DNA of 50,772 nucleotides from Bacteroidota bacterium. GTDB taxonomy: Bacteria; Bacteroidota; Bacteroidia; Palsa-965. Position numbers and translations under genes: made by a program. The notes beneath the pieces are model-generated. The model saw nothing but the letters and a program-made list of their open reading frames with translations, searched no databases and was not told where the DNA came from. How positions within the stretch are numbered: the first letter of the stretch is position 1; each line of letters begins with the position of its first letter. Below are positions 27,114-34,979 of the stretch, piece after piece. The DNA lies in assembly GCA_013298545.1 (NCBI GenBank), contig JAAFIA010000028.1:1-50772 (forward strand), read 5' to 3'.

Positions 27114-27749
27114 TCAGATAATCAGATGAACTTCGGCAGGAGGTGGCGGTAAAACCATTTCTTCTGCTGTACCCACACTTTTATTTCCGGTTCCGATAGA
27201 TGCCGAAACCCATTTAAAAAACGACATCAGTGTTGAGCTATCTGCCGTATCGAGGTGAACTACGGTGTCGGTTAATTCTTTGAGAAAACTGTCAACCGCT
27301 TCGGCCCCCGCCGCACAAGCGACCACCGCGCCAAAATTTTTCGTTTTGACGCGTGGCACAGCTTCGCGAAATTTCGCCAAATCAGAAGGTTTTCCATCTG
27401 TCATTAAAAACAACAGTGGCCGCCAATCGCCTTTCTCTTCCTCGGTACTTCGAATAATTTCACGGTCAATCTGATCGCACAACATCAGCAAGGCTTCGCC
27501 CATATTCGTTGGCCCAGATTCGGGCGGAATAATTTCGGGCAACTGCAAATGCTCTAAATCGGTCAGCGGAAGCAATTGCTTCACTTCCCGATCAAACGTA
27601 ATGATGCTGATGTGTACCGACTCAAGTGCAAACGGATCTTGCCGGAGTTTGGAAACCAAAACCTGCAAGCCATTTTTAACCGCCTCAATGCGTTCGCCAC
27701 GCATGGAACCTGAAGTATCGAGCAATAAATAAACGGGCAATCTTCTCAT
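27114..27749 (-). CDS. TerY-type vWA protein
   Basis: 211 residues, a stand-alone vWA domain. The MIDAS is complete: DTSGSMRGE, the Thr in SGPTNMGEAL and the Asp in LMTDGKPSD. The closing helix is FFKWVSASIGTGN and the protein ends in a Pro-rich tail (LPPPPAEV). It is close in sequence to the vWA protein at 28214, so the two arose by duplication, with a TerB-like gene between them. vWA proteins of this type bind divalent metal through MIDAS and assemble complexes; its partner is probably TerD or the kinase/phosphatase pair. Confidence 0.93.
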   Translation of the reverse strand: MRRLPVYLLLDTSGSMRGERIEAVKNGLQVLVSKLRQDPFALESVHISIITFDREVKQLLPLTDLEHLQLPEIIPPESGPTNMGEALLMLCDQIDREIIRSTEEEKGDWRPLLFLMTDGKPSDLAKFREAVPRVKTKNFGAVVACAAGAEAVDSFLKELTDTVVHLDTADSSTLMSFFKWVSASIGTGNKSVGTAEEMVLPPPPAEVHLII

Positions 27750-27761
27750 GGGGTAATCAAT

Positions 27762-28142
27762 TTATGCAAGCAACGATTCGAGGTTTGCCGGGAAATTTGC
27801 TGAATGCTTTTTCAAATGCAACAACAAATTTTTCTCAACAGCATCAATCGCTCCATCGCCTTTAATTTTGTTATACAACCAATTTGCTTCGTCGATGTCA
27901 ATCTCGCCAGCAGAACCTTCGTCATCGAGCAAATAACTTGAAACGGCTTTGATAAAAAGCGTTTCCCAACTGGCGTGATTTGCTTTTCCGGAAACCGCAT
28001 TGTTGAGTTCGAAAAGCATATTCGCTTCTTCGGCATCAATTTTTCCATCGGCCATCAAAACCGCTTCGAGTTCGGCTACTTCAGCAGCATCAATCACGCC
28101 ATCGGCGAGTAATTCTGTTTTCAATTGTTCAAGACTTTTCAT
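27762..28142 (-). CDS. TerB-like acidic helical protein
   Basis: 126 residues, all-helical and very acidic, no signal peptide. It contains repeated DGxID-x-x-E units (ADGVIDAAEVAEL, ADGKIDAEEANML, GEIDIDEANWL and GDGAIDAVEKNLL), the pattern of TerB-fold proteins and loosely of EF-hands. Metal or calcium binding is likely but not shown. The position between two vWA genes in a Ter operon strengthens the TerB reading. A free-standing EF-hand-like protein is the alternative. Confidence 0.78.
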   Translation of the reverse strand: MKSLEQLKTELLADGVIDAAEVAELEAVLMADGKIDAEEANMLFELNNAVSGKANHASWETLFIKAVSSYLLDDEGSAGEIDIDEANWLYNKIKGDGAIDAVEKNLLLHLKKHSANFPANLESLLA

Positions 28143-28213
28143 GTTCTCTTTTTTTATTTCGGTGAATCCACTACGGAACTAACGTTTGTATTTCCGCTAA
28201 CACATCCTTGCGG

Positions 28214-28852
28214 TTAAACAACGATATTTACTTCTGGTGGTGGTGGTGGTAATTCATTGATTCCTCCAACTTCTTTTCCACCCGATTCAACTTTCTGACT
28301 TCCGGTACTGATCGATGCCGAAACCCATTTGAAAAACGCTTTGATTGTTCCAGAATCTGCGGTATCTAACGACACCACAACTTCGGTAATTTGACGTAAA
28401 GCACTTGTATCTGCCGCAGCACCAGCCGCACAAGCAACCGTAATGCCCACTTTGCGTTTTTGAAATTCGCTCAAGCCCGCTTGCCACGAATCGGTTGGAA
28501 CACCGTCGGTCATGATAAAGACCAACGGTTTCCAATCGCCTTTTACTTCGGGCGAAGACTTGACCAACTCGCGATCCATACATTGCGCCACCATGCTCAA
28601 TCCTGCACCCAACGATGTTCCACCACCCGCTTGAATTTCCTGCATTTGGAAAGAAGTCAAATCGGTAAGCGGAATAAGTTGGTTTGCTGTATTGGCAAAC
28701 GTGATTACGCTGATGTATGCTGTTTCAAGCGCATACGGATCTTGACGAAGTGTTGAGATCAACACTTGAACGCCATTTTTCACAGCCTCGATAGGCTCGC
28801 CAGTCATTGAACCGGAAACATCCAATACGAGGTAAACAGGTAGTCTTCGCAT
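28214..28852 (-). CDS. TerY-type vWA protein
   Basis: 212 residues, a single vWA domain starting MRRLPVYLVLDVSGSM. The MIDAS is complete: DVSGSMTGE, GGGTSLGAGL and IMTDGVPTD. The closing helix FFKWVSASISTGS and the Pro-rich end (LPPPPPEVNIVV) are shared with the paralogue at 27114. It starts seven bases after the terD gene upstream, so the two are probably co-translated, and TerD is its likely partner. Confidence 0.93.
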   Translation of the reverse strand: MRRLPVYLVLDVSGSMTGEPIEAVKNGVQVLISTLRQDPYALETAYISVITFANTANQLIPLTDLTSFQMQEIQAGGGTSLGAGLSMVAQCMDRELVKSSPEVKGDWKPLVFIMTDGVPTDSWQAGLSEFQKRKVGITVACAAGAAADTSALRQITEVVVSLDTADSGTIKAFFKWVSASISTGSQKVESGGKEVGGINELPPPPPEVNIVV

Positions 28853-28859
28853 AATTTGG

Positions 28860-29531
28860 TTATTGATAAGTATGAAGTTTCAATACATCGATGAAACTAT
28901 CCGATTGTTGTGGTTCTCCAAGCGCACGGAATTTCCAAGTACCATCGCGACGATATACTTCGGCAAAAATGAGTGAGCACATGCCATTGTAAGAAGCATC
29001 GCCAGAAAGACTGAATTTCACGATTTCTTTTCCGCGATTATCAACCGCACGAATAAATGCGTTGTCGATCATTCCGAAATGTTGGTTATTCACTTTGCCT
29101 TGGTAAATTGTTACCATAAACAAAATTTTCTGGTAGCGCTGATCGAGTGAATCCAACTTCACAATAATTTGCTCATCGTCGCCATCACCAGCACCGGTTC
29201 GGTTATCGCCAGTGAGCCAGATATGACCTGATGGATGTTGTTGCGAGTTGAAGAAAATGACATCGCCTTGATAGAGGCTGATGTTGCGGCCATCTTGCGC
29301 TTGAATGCGGCGACCAAGATCAGCCACTTTATCGTTGCTATCGAGCAAGAACGCAACAGCATCCAAATCGTAATCAGCTTCTTTCGCACCAAAAAGTCCG
29401 CTTAGAAATCCACCCGATTTTTTGCGGACATCCCAGCCCAAACCGATGGTTACAGATGATAAATCGAAGCTCTCGCCTTTATCGTTTTTACGCAGGTCAA
29501 TGGTTTGACCTTTTACTAAGTTAATGGCCAT
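28860..29531 (-). CDS. TerD-family protein
   Basis: 223 residues, a calcium-binding beta-sandwich. It starts MAINLVKGQTIDL and shows the family pattern: GLGWDV, DLDAVAFLLD, GDNRTGAGDGDDEQIIVKL (the GDDE calcium site) and IYQGKVNNQHFGMIDNAFIR. It is about 30 residues longer than the TerD upstream, with an insertion near residue 40 (KSGGFLSGLFGAKEAD). TerD proteins are cytosolic or membrane-associated and form the core of Ter stress complexes. It is the second gene of the operon. Confidence 0.96.
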   Translation of the reverse strand: MAINLVKGQTIDLRKNDKGESFDLSSVTIGLGWDVRKKSGGFLSGLFGAKEADYDLDAVAFLLDSNDKVADLGRRIQAQDGRNISLYQGDVIFFNSQQHPSGHIWLTGDNRTGAGDGDDEQIIVKLDSLDQRYQKILFMVTIYQGKVNNQHFGMIDNAFIRAVDNRGKEIVKFSLSGDASYNGMCSLIFAEVYRRDGTWKFRALGEPQQSDSFIDVLKLHTYQ

Positions 29532-29566
29532 TGCGTGTGATGGGTTTTAGTATGTATGTGTGAGAA

Positions 29567-30142
29567 TTACTTGATAATTTGCCCGCTGTAATACTTCGCG
29601 AGGAAGAATGCCAGATCTTCTTTGTAACCAATGCCAGAAGCTTCAAATTTCCATTTGCCATCGCGCTTGTACAAACGTCCAAACTCAACCGCTGTTTCAA
29701 TGGAAAAATCTTCACCCAATTCGTACTTCGCAATTTCTTGACCATTTGCATCGTCAACAATACGAATGTATGAATTGCGCACTTGTCCGAAATTCTGCTT
29801 ACGCGTAGGCGCATCGTGAATGGTTACGACAAACAAAATTTCTTCGATAGAAGCATCGGCTTTCGACAAATCAACCTGAATGGTTTCATCATCGCCGTCA
29901 GAACTGTTGCCGCCTGTTGGATCATCGCCTGTATGATGCAAAGCACCATCTGGAGAATCGGTATTTCCGTAAAAAATAAAATAAGGCTCGGCTGGAATTT
30001 GGCGGTTGCCATTGATCATAAATGCAGACGCATCTAAGTCGAATGAATTACCTGTTCCTTCGTTTGGAGTCCAACCCAAACCAATGCTCATCTTCGATAA
30101 GCCAATGTCAATTTTTTGACCTTTCTGTAAATTGATTGCCAT
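29567..30142 (-). CDS. TerD-family protein
   Basis: 191 residues from the ATG at 30142, the standard TerD/TerE/TerZ length. An in-frame start at 30205 would read through the promoter. It begins MAINLQKGQKIDIG and has the conserved blocks MSIGLGWTPN, FDLDASAFMI, GGNSSDGDDETIQVDL (GDDE calcium site), TIHDAPTRKQNFGQVRNSYI and GRLYKRDGKWKF. It is the first gene of the Ter operon. The paralogue at 28860 differs mainly by an insertion and a longer tail. Confidence 0.96.
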   Translation of the reverse strand: MAINLQKGQKIDIGLSKMSIGLGWTPNEGTGNSFDLDASAFMINGNRQIPAEPYFIFYGNTDSPDGALHHTGDDPTGGNSSDGDDETIQVDLSKADASIEEILFVVTIHDAPTRKQNFGQVRNSYIRIVDDANGQEIAKYELGEDFSIETAVEFGRLYKRDGKWKFEASGIGYKEDLAFFLAKYYSGQIIK

Positions 30143-30173
30143 AGTGTGTAATTGCTGTTTTTTTTGTGTGTCC

Positions 30174-30181
30174 CAAATATA
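30174..30181 (-). promoter_or_regulatory. -7 box of the Ter operon promoter
   Basis: TATATTTG on the minus strand, exact TAnnTTTG match, 32 bases before the first terD ATG. The -33 region is weak, which may mean that an activator is needed (inference). Confidence 0.6.
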
Positions 30182-30276
30182 TCGTTTTAAGTGCGGGAAC
30201 AGCACGATTTAACAACAAAAAAATACAGTTTTCGGCAAAATTCTGATTGAACGACTGTTAAGAGCCTGTTTAAATT

Positions 30277-31818
30277 TTATCCAGCCCAACTTTCGCGGTC
30301 TAAACTGCGGTACTGAATGGCTTCGGCCAAATGATTTGTACTAATCTCCGGCGACTCTTCCAAATCGGCAATTGTACGGGCAACTTTTAAAATACGATCG
30401 TATGCCCGCGCCGAAAGTCCTAATTTTTCCATCGCCGTTCGCAGCAATTGTTGCCCCGCTTCATCAATTTGACAAATTTCGCGCAGCAAGCCCGCTTGCA
30501 TCTGTGCATTGCAATAAATGCCGTCGTGCTTGGCAAAACGCCGCGATTGAATTTCGCGCGCACACAACACCCGCGCACGCACATCCGCACTCGATTCCGC
30601 TTTACGGCGATTCGTCAAATCATTAAACGGAACGGGCGTTACTTCAATATGAATATCGATCCGATCGAGTAAAGGCCCAGACAAACGGTTGAGGTATTTG
30701 CGCACACCGCCCGGCGGACACACGCATTCTTTATCGGGATGGTTGTAATAGCCGCACGGACAGGGATTCATTGAAGCCACAAGCATAAAACCAGCCGGAT
30801 AAACCACCGAAAATTTAGCCCGCGAAATCGTTACAATCCGATCTTCGAGCGGCTGACGCATCACTTCCAACACCGTGCGTTTGTATTCTGGCAATTCATC
30901 GAGAAATAAAACACCGTTGTGTGCTAGCGAAATCTCGCCCGGCTGCGGCACACCGCCGCCTCCCACCAAAGCCACATCCGAAATGGTGTGATGTGGCGCA
31001 CGAAAAGGACGTTGTGTTACAAGGCCAATATGCTTTCCGGTTTTGCCAGCTACCGAATGAATTTTTGTTGTTTCCAAGGCTTCACGCAAGGTCATCGGCG
31101 GCAAAATCCCGGGCAGTCGTTTTGCAAGCATCGTTTTTCCGGCCCCTGGCGGCCCTACCAATAAAATATTGTGCCCGCCAGATGCCGCAATTTCCATGGC
31201 TCGTTTGATGTTTTCTTGCCCTTTCACATCCGCAAAATCGTCGGTAAACTCAAGTTGCGATTCGTGCAGTAATTTTTGCGGATCGCTGATGAATGCTTCG
31301 GGCAACGATTCATTTTCAAAGAAGGCAATCACATCGCTCAATTGCGTCATGCCATACACCTCAAAATCGTCAATCACCGCCGCTTCCGAAGCATTGGCTG
31401 CCGGCAAAACAATGCCTTTGAAACCAACTTCTTTCGCTTGCAAAGCAATAGGCAAAACGCCGCGAATGGGTTGCAACGAACCATCGAGCGAAAGCTCACC
31501 CATAATCACATAATCCGCCAACCGCATTCCATTCAATTGTTCCGACGCCGCAAGAATACCTAAAGCAATGGTCAAATCGTAAGCCGAACCTTCTTTACGA
31601 ATATCGGCAGGAGCCATGTTGACGACAATTTTTTTTCCGGGTATGCGGTAGCCGTTGTTGCGCAAAGCGGCATCGATGCGTTGCTGACTTTCTTTCACCG
31701 CACTATCGGGAAGACCAACGAGGTGAAAATTAATTCCAGTGCTGATGTTTACTTCTACCGTTACTACTGTTGCATTAATACCATAAACTGCACAGCCAAA
31801 AGTTTTTACCAATGTCAT
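30277..31818 (-). CDS. YifB/ComM-family AAA+ ATPase (magnesium-chelatase-like)
   Basis: 513 residues from the ATG at 31818; the start at 31827 adds three residues. The N-terminal Lon-protease-like domain (about 20-170) has [20 protein letters not shown]. The AAA+ domain has the Walker [18 protein letters not shown], Walker [11 protein letters not shown], and the Cys-rich insert ([16 protein letters not shown]) typical of the family. The C-terminal Mg-chelatase-like helical part follows. ComM orthologues act as helicases that help integrate donor DNA in natural transformation. It is upstream of the Ter operon on the same strand, but a separate promoter lies between them. Confidence 0.95.
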   Translation of the reverse strand: MTLVKTFGCAVYGINATVVTVEVNISTGINFHLVGLPDSAVKESQQRIDAALRNNGYRIPGKKIVVNMAPADIRKEGSAYDLTIALGILAASEQLNGMRLADYVIMGELSLDGSLQPIRGVLPIALQAKEVGFKGIVLPAANASEAAVIDDFEVYGMTQLSDVIAFFENESLPEAFISDPQKLLHESQLEFTDDFADVKGQENIKRAMEIAASGGHNILLVGPPGAGKTMLAKRLPGILPPMTLREALETTKIHSVAGKTGKHIGLVTQRPFRAPHHTISDVALVGGGGVPQPGEISLAHNGVLFLDELPEYKRTVLEVMRQPLEDRIVTISRAKFSVVYPAGFMLVASMNPCPCGYYNHPDKECVCPPGGVRKYLNRLSGPLLDRIDIHIEVTPVPFNDLTNRRKAESSADVRARVLCAREIQSRRFAKHDGIYCNAQMQAGLLREICQIDEAGQQLLRTAMEKLGLSARAYDRILKVARTIADLEESPEISTNHLAEAIQYRSLDRESWAG

Positions 31819-31934
31819 AGAAAACAAAGAACGCAGATTACCATTCCGATCACAGCATCGCGAAATTCAAAATTCCTGTAAAAAGATTCATTGATTTTTG
31901 AAGTGCATAAAAAAAGAGGGAAAAGAGGTGGTCA

Positions 31935-32183
31935 GTGGTAGTTGATTCCTTGCTCGGACAAGGTGAAGCCTTGGATTGTTACAATCAAAAATTGCAGGAC
32001 ATTGCGGTAAACAAAGCACAACTTGAAAACGATGTATTGGCACAACAGTTGGATGTGATCGAAAACCAAGCAGATGCAGCGACTAAAGCGGATAAATACA
32101 AGAAGGTTTTTGGCCCATGTTGCGATACGCCGCAGTCGTGTTGTTGTGGAAATTGCAACGAAACAACAGTAGTAACGAGATAA
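31935..32183 (+). CDS. Small Cys-rich-tailed ORF, possibly a remnant
   Basis: 82 residues if the GTG at 31935 is used; no ATG lies between the upstream stop (31908) and this point. The first 60 residues are a Gln/Asn/Ala/Asp-rich amphipathic helix (KAQLENDVLAQQLDVIENQA). The end is strongly Cys-rich (CCDTPQSCCCGNC). Codon use looks like real coding sequence, but the missing normal start suggests a truncated gene. I do not recognise the family. A strong hairpin follows and then the zincin-like gene. Confidence 0.4.
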   Translation: MVVDSLLGQGEALDCYNQKLQDIAVNKAQLENDVLAQQLDVIENQADAATKADKYKKVFGPCCDTPQSCCCGNCNETTVVTR

Positions 32184-32194
32184 ATGTTAAATTA

Positions 32195-32232
32195 GACCAA
32201 CGTAGTTCCTTGCAGCAGGAGCTACGTTGGTC
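32195..32232 (+). terminator. Long-stem hairpin between the Cys-rich ORF and the zincin-like gene
   Basis: GACCAACGTAG pairs exactly with CTACGTTGGTC and the pairing continues inward (TTCCT with AGGAG, one G-U) to a six-base loop. No clear T-run follows, so it may be a weak terminator or an mRNA structure. Confidence 0.45.
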
Positions 32233-32248
32233 ATAAAAACGTAAAAAA

Positions 32249-33082
32249 ATGACTTTTAAAAATCCATGGGGTAAGGGAAACCCCAATTTTGACCGCTGGT
32301 CTAAAAATAATCCGTGGGAGGGGGGAAACGCGGAAGTATTATCCACCACTTCGCTTGAAAAAGCCTTGACAGATGATACAGGAAATCTAATCATTTTAAC
32401 AGAAGCTTTTCAAGCCTCAATTGTGTATCGCGTGTATGCAAAGCTACTGGAGAACTCGGTATTTCAGCGATTTTTAGCTCCTTTTAAAATAAGTGATGAA
32501 CACAATCTGACGTTTGATTTTGATAAGATGGATGATGGTCGAGGCTTATCTGCACAAACCGAGGTAAAGGATGAGAATACGGAAAACATCATCATAACCA
32601 TGAATGGGAACGAAAAATTTTACAGGAATTCTATAAAAGATGGGACAGTCTATAAGGTGAAACCGGCAGATATTTATATTGCTAAAACATTGATTCACGA
32701 AGCAATCCATGCTTATATTGCCGTAAATGGATATCAATATCCGTGGACTGGTGCACCAGGGCCAGTGCAAGAGCATAATTTTATGGCTACTGATTTTCGA
32801 AAGGATATTGTTGACGGATTGCGTGAGTTTGCAGAGGAGAATTTGATCAGTATGTTGGAAACAGACCTAGAAGCAATTTCTTGGGCTGGTTTGGATGGTT
32901 CAATTGCTTGGGATAAATTAACTCCAGAATTGCAGCGCGATTACATAACACGATTTGTACACTTTTCAATGCAAGTTTTTCATTCCATAAATGGGAAGGT
33001 TGTTCAAAATGATGCAGAGACTTATGGCGGCAATCTTCTTACTCCTGAACAGGCTGCGACCCGCAAACACGTTACAAAATGA
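32249..33082 (+). CDS. Putative zinc metallopeptidase-like protein (HEAIH)
   Basis: 277 residues with no signal peptide. The hallmark is TLIHEAIHAYIAVNGY (about residue 150), a HExxH zincin helix; a third metal ligand further on (candidates in EHNFMATDF or later Glu/His) is not certain. The N-terminus is rich in Asn, Trp and Gly (NPWGKGNPNFDRWSKNNPWE), like the linker region before C-terminal toxin domains. The stop overlaps the next lipoprotein start by four bases (ATGA). This pairing looks like a toxin with its immunity protein, but no secretion or Rhs domain is present. It could also be a simple intracellular peptidase. Confidence 0.7.
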   Translation: MTFKNPWGKGNPNFDRWSKNNPWEGGNAEVLSTTSLEKALTDDTGNLIILTEAFQASIVYRVYAKLLENSVFQRFLAPFKISDEHNLTFDFDKMDDGRGLSAQTEVKDENTENIIITMNGNEKFYRNSIKDGTVYKVKPADIYIAKTLIHEAIHAYIAVNGYQYPWTGAPGPVQEHNFMATDFRKDIVDGLREFAEENLISMLETDLEAISWAGLDGSIAWDKLTPELQRDYITRFVHFSMQVFHSINGKVVQNDAETYGGNLLTPEQAATRKHVTK

Positions 33083-33128
33083 AACAAACAATCATCGCTT
33101 TTAGCATTGTGTTTGCGGTTATATCCTG
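33066..33128 (+). repeat. Duplicated leader/signal-peptide segment, copy 1
   Basis: 63 bases that recur at 33727-33789 with two mismatches. It covers the last codons of the zincin-like gene and the start plus signal peptide of the lipoprotein at 33079. Confidence 0.9.
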
Positions 33129-33669
33129 CGCGCCAGATCCCAAAGCTCCACTTGGTATAGATTTGAGTGACTCTGTCTTGGCAAAACGTCCGACTTGGAA
33201 GGCATACTATTGTGATACGATATTCTACAGGTCGGATAGCCTACCTTGCATTGAATCATTTACCAGAAATGTGATACGACACGACAACTACTATATTGAA
33301 TCGACTGATCGAAGTGTTGGAAATAAAATATCTGTACTCAGAGATACTTTTTTCATTACCCCTTCTGGCAATTGGTATCAAATGCACAATGGAGCATGGG
33401 ATCTGTTTTTCTCTAAGACTTCATTTGCTTCAAAGACCAAGACCTACATCAGAAGGAATAATTTCCGCTCAGATAATCTTAAAGAATATACTCCTGACTC
33501 GCACTATGTTTCGAAAAAGTATGGGCCAATGTATCGATTCAAACTTAAATTCCCTCTAAGTCGTGAACCTGAAGATATAAGTGTAGATTTCTCGCCGTAC
33601 TATGGCCAAGTTAGTATCATCGGTAAATGGCAAATGTCAAGAATCAGCCACATTGATTCTACGCAATAG
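33079..33669 (+). CDS. Lipoprotein, possible immunity protein
   Basis: 196 residues. The lipoprotein signal is MKQTIIAFSIVFAVISC (lipobox Cys at about 17). The mature part is rich in Tyr, Arg, Ser and Asp (KAYYCDTIFYRSDSLPC, YGPMYRFKLKFPLSREPE) and unfamiliar to me. It overlaps the zincin-like gene by four bases and shares its first 17 codons almost exactly with the next lipoprotein, although the mature parts are unrelated. A membrane-anchored immunity protein is a context-based inference. Confidence 0.72.
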   Translation: MKQTIIAFSIVFAVISCAPDPKAPLGIDLSDSVLAKRPTWKAYYCDTIFYRSDSLPCIESFTRNVIRHDNYYIESTDRSVGNKISVLRDTFFITPSGNWYQMHNGAWDLFFSKTSFASKTKTYIRRNNFRSDNLKEYTPDSHYVSKKYGPMYRFKLKFPLSREPEDISVDFSPYYGQVSIIGKWQMSRISHIDSTQ

Positions 33670-33726
33670 ATAAAATGTTTTTATAAAAAAATCTGTATGT
33701 AAAAATCTTGACCAATGCAGCCCACC

Positions 33727-33789
33727 AACACATTACAAAATGAAACAAACAATCATCGCTTTTAGCATTGTGTTTGCGGTTTTATCCTG
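33727..33789 (+). repeat. Duplicated leader/signal-peptide segment, copy 2
   Basis: Second copy of the 63-base segment. The bases just before it (about 33714-33726) also weakly resemble the end of the zincin-like gene, as if a toxin 3' end had been copied with the signal peptide. Confidence 0.9.
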
Positions 33790-34279
33790 TGGCACACGGA
33801 CAGAAGTTCCTATGGGTATCGATATGAGCGATGGGGAAACAATAGATGGCGATGGAACAAATAAGGAGTCTGGTAATAAATATTGGTGGGAAGGCTTGAT
33901 TGAACCGCCTTATATGTCCCCAGAAGAAATATCAATGGCCTGTGGTGCGAGCACATTAACAGGAATAGGATTAATTATGCTAATTAGAAGTGGAGAACAA
34001 GTAACCGTAAGTGGAGAAGTGGAGTTTGCTTTTTTTGACCGATATGACTGGAAACCAGGGGATAGTGTCTTGGTCGGTTTTAGTTGGGGGCAAGCATTAA
34101 TTTATCCATTAGCTGGCTTACCACTTGAAGAATGGCCTGATTCTAACATGATTCTATTGGATGAATTTCGTGGGGCAGCAGAATTCGATATGATAGCTAG
34201 TTGGAAACAAAAGGTAAGTGGAACTATTTCTATTGGCACTTTTTCAAATGATGTAGAATTAACTTGGACTGACAAATGA
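33740..34279 (+). CDS. Lipoprotein with duplicated signal peptide
   Basis: 179 residues. The lipoprotein signal MKQTIIAFSIVFAVLSC is the same as in the gene at 33079 apart from one residue. The mature part is unrelated to it: acidic start (GIDMSDGETIDGDG), a Met/Gly-rich central hydrophobic segment (GIGLIMLIRSGEQ), then beta-rich sequence. I do not recognise the family. It overlaps the four-helix membrane protein at 34276 by ATGA, so the two are coupled. A second, orphan immunity protein is possible. Confidence 0.72.
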   Translation: MKQTIIAFSIVFAVLSCGTRTEVPMGIDMSDGETIDGDGTNKESGNKYWWEGLIEPPYMSPEEISMACGASTLTGIGLIMLIRSGEQVTVSGEVEFAFFDRYDWKPGDSVLVGFSWGQALIYPLAGLPLEEWPDSNMILLDEFRGAAEFDMIASWKQKVSGTISIGTFSNDVELTWTDK

Positions 34280-34698
34280 AGAAAGGCTCCATCATCTATT
34301 GCTTTGGATTTTGGCTATCCATCATAGTCGCTTATGCCATCAAAGGCAATTTGCATATTCTTTTCTCAGGCAGTACATTGTTAGGATTTTTCGTTGCAAC
34401 GATTCATCTAGTTGCATTGTCGTTTATTTTAACCGCGGTAGGCTCAAATTTGTCCGCAACATATCGTGTTTTTTTATCTGCTATTTGGATCTTACTACCA
34501 GTTGTTGTTATCACACTCTACATGGAAATCTGTTTTCATGTATTTTTCGTGCATACTCACGGATTCGGGTATGTAAGTGGTTTAGGGGATTCAAAAAAAA
34601 TATGGTTATTGTTCGTCGCGATTTCATTTTTTTGGTCAGTCATTTCTTATTGGTTTGTTGTGCCGAAAAAAATAAAAAATCATGAATCAAAGCACTAG
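34276..34698 (+). CDS. Four-helix membrane protein
   Basis: 140 residues with four likely membrane helices (SIIYCFGFWLSIIVAYAI, LLGFFVATIHLVALSFIL, FLSAIWILLPVVVITLYM and IWLLFVAISFFWSVISYWFV) and a short basic tail. It is coupled by a four-base overlap to the lipoprotein at 33740 and overlaps the mini-gene at 34682. I do not recognise a family. A membrane-resident immunity protein is possible by context. Confidence 0.7.
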   Translation: MKKGSIIYCFGFWLSIIVAYAIKGNLHILFSGSTLLGFFVATIHLVALSFILTAVGSNLSATYRVFLSAIWILLPVVVITLYMEICFHVFFVHTHGFGYVSGLGDSKKIWLLFVAISFFWSVISYWFVVPKKIKNHESKH

Positions 34699-34786
34699 AA
34701 AATATCTTCAACTATCGTTTGTGGCATTTGCGATATCTTTTATCGTTCTCTGTGCAACGTATTTTGTTTGCATACTTCCTGCTTAG
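34682..34786 (+). CDS. 34-residue single-helix membrane peptide
   Basis: The ATG at 34682 lies 17 bases inside the preceding gene in another frame; 34 codons follow before TAG at 34784. The product is MNQSTRKYLQLS followed by a hydrophobic helix (FVAFAISFIVLCATYFV) and CILPA. The basic start and single helix fit a small inner-membrane peptide translated by coupling. Size alone makes it uncertain. Confidence 0.4.
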   Translation: MNQSTRKYLQLSFVAFAISFIVLCATYFVCILPA

Positions 34787-34877
34787 GGTACTGATGATGG
34801 TTCGTCGCAAGTAGCATAAGGATATAACGTAATTTTTAGATTAGTAACTTCGTTCGGATAAATTTACGTCAGTATGA

Positions 34878-34906
34878 TTTGGCGTATGAAAGACTTGCTA
34901 AATTTG
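34878..34906 (+). promoter_or_regulatory. Candidate promoter before the 34980 gene
   Basis: TTTG (34878-34881), 17-base spacer, TAAATTTG (34899-34906). The predicted start is about 68 bases before the ATG at 34980. The spacer is slightly short. Confidence 0.45.
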
Positions 34907-34979
34907 GAAAATTCACACAACACTTGTTTCCTTAAAAAACTCAATTATCTTTAACCACCACAATTCAGCAACACCATTC

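Noticed and set aside
21978-30181. Tellurite resistance operon as a function call
   Set aside because: Ter genes are named after tellurite, but this set (kinase, PP2C, multiple vWA) fits a general signalling role; tellurite resistance cannot be read from sequence.
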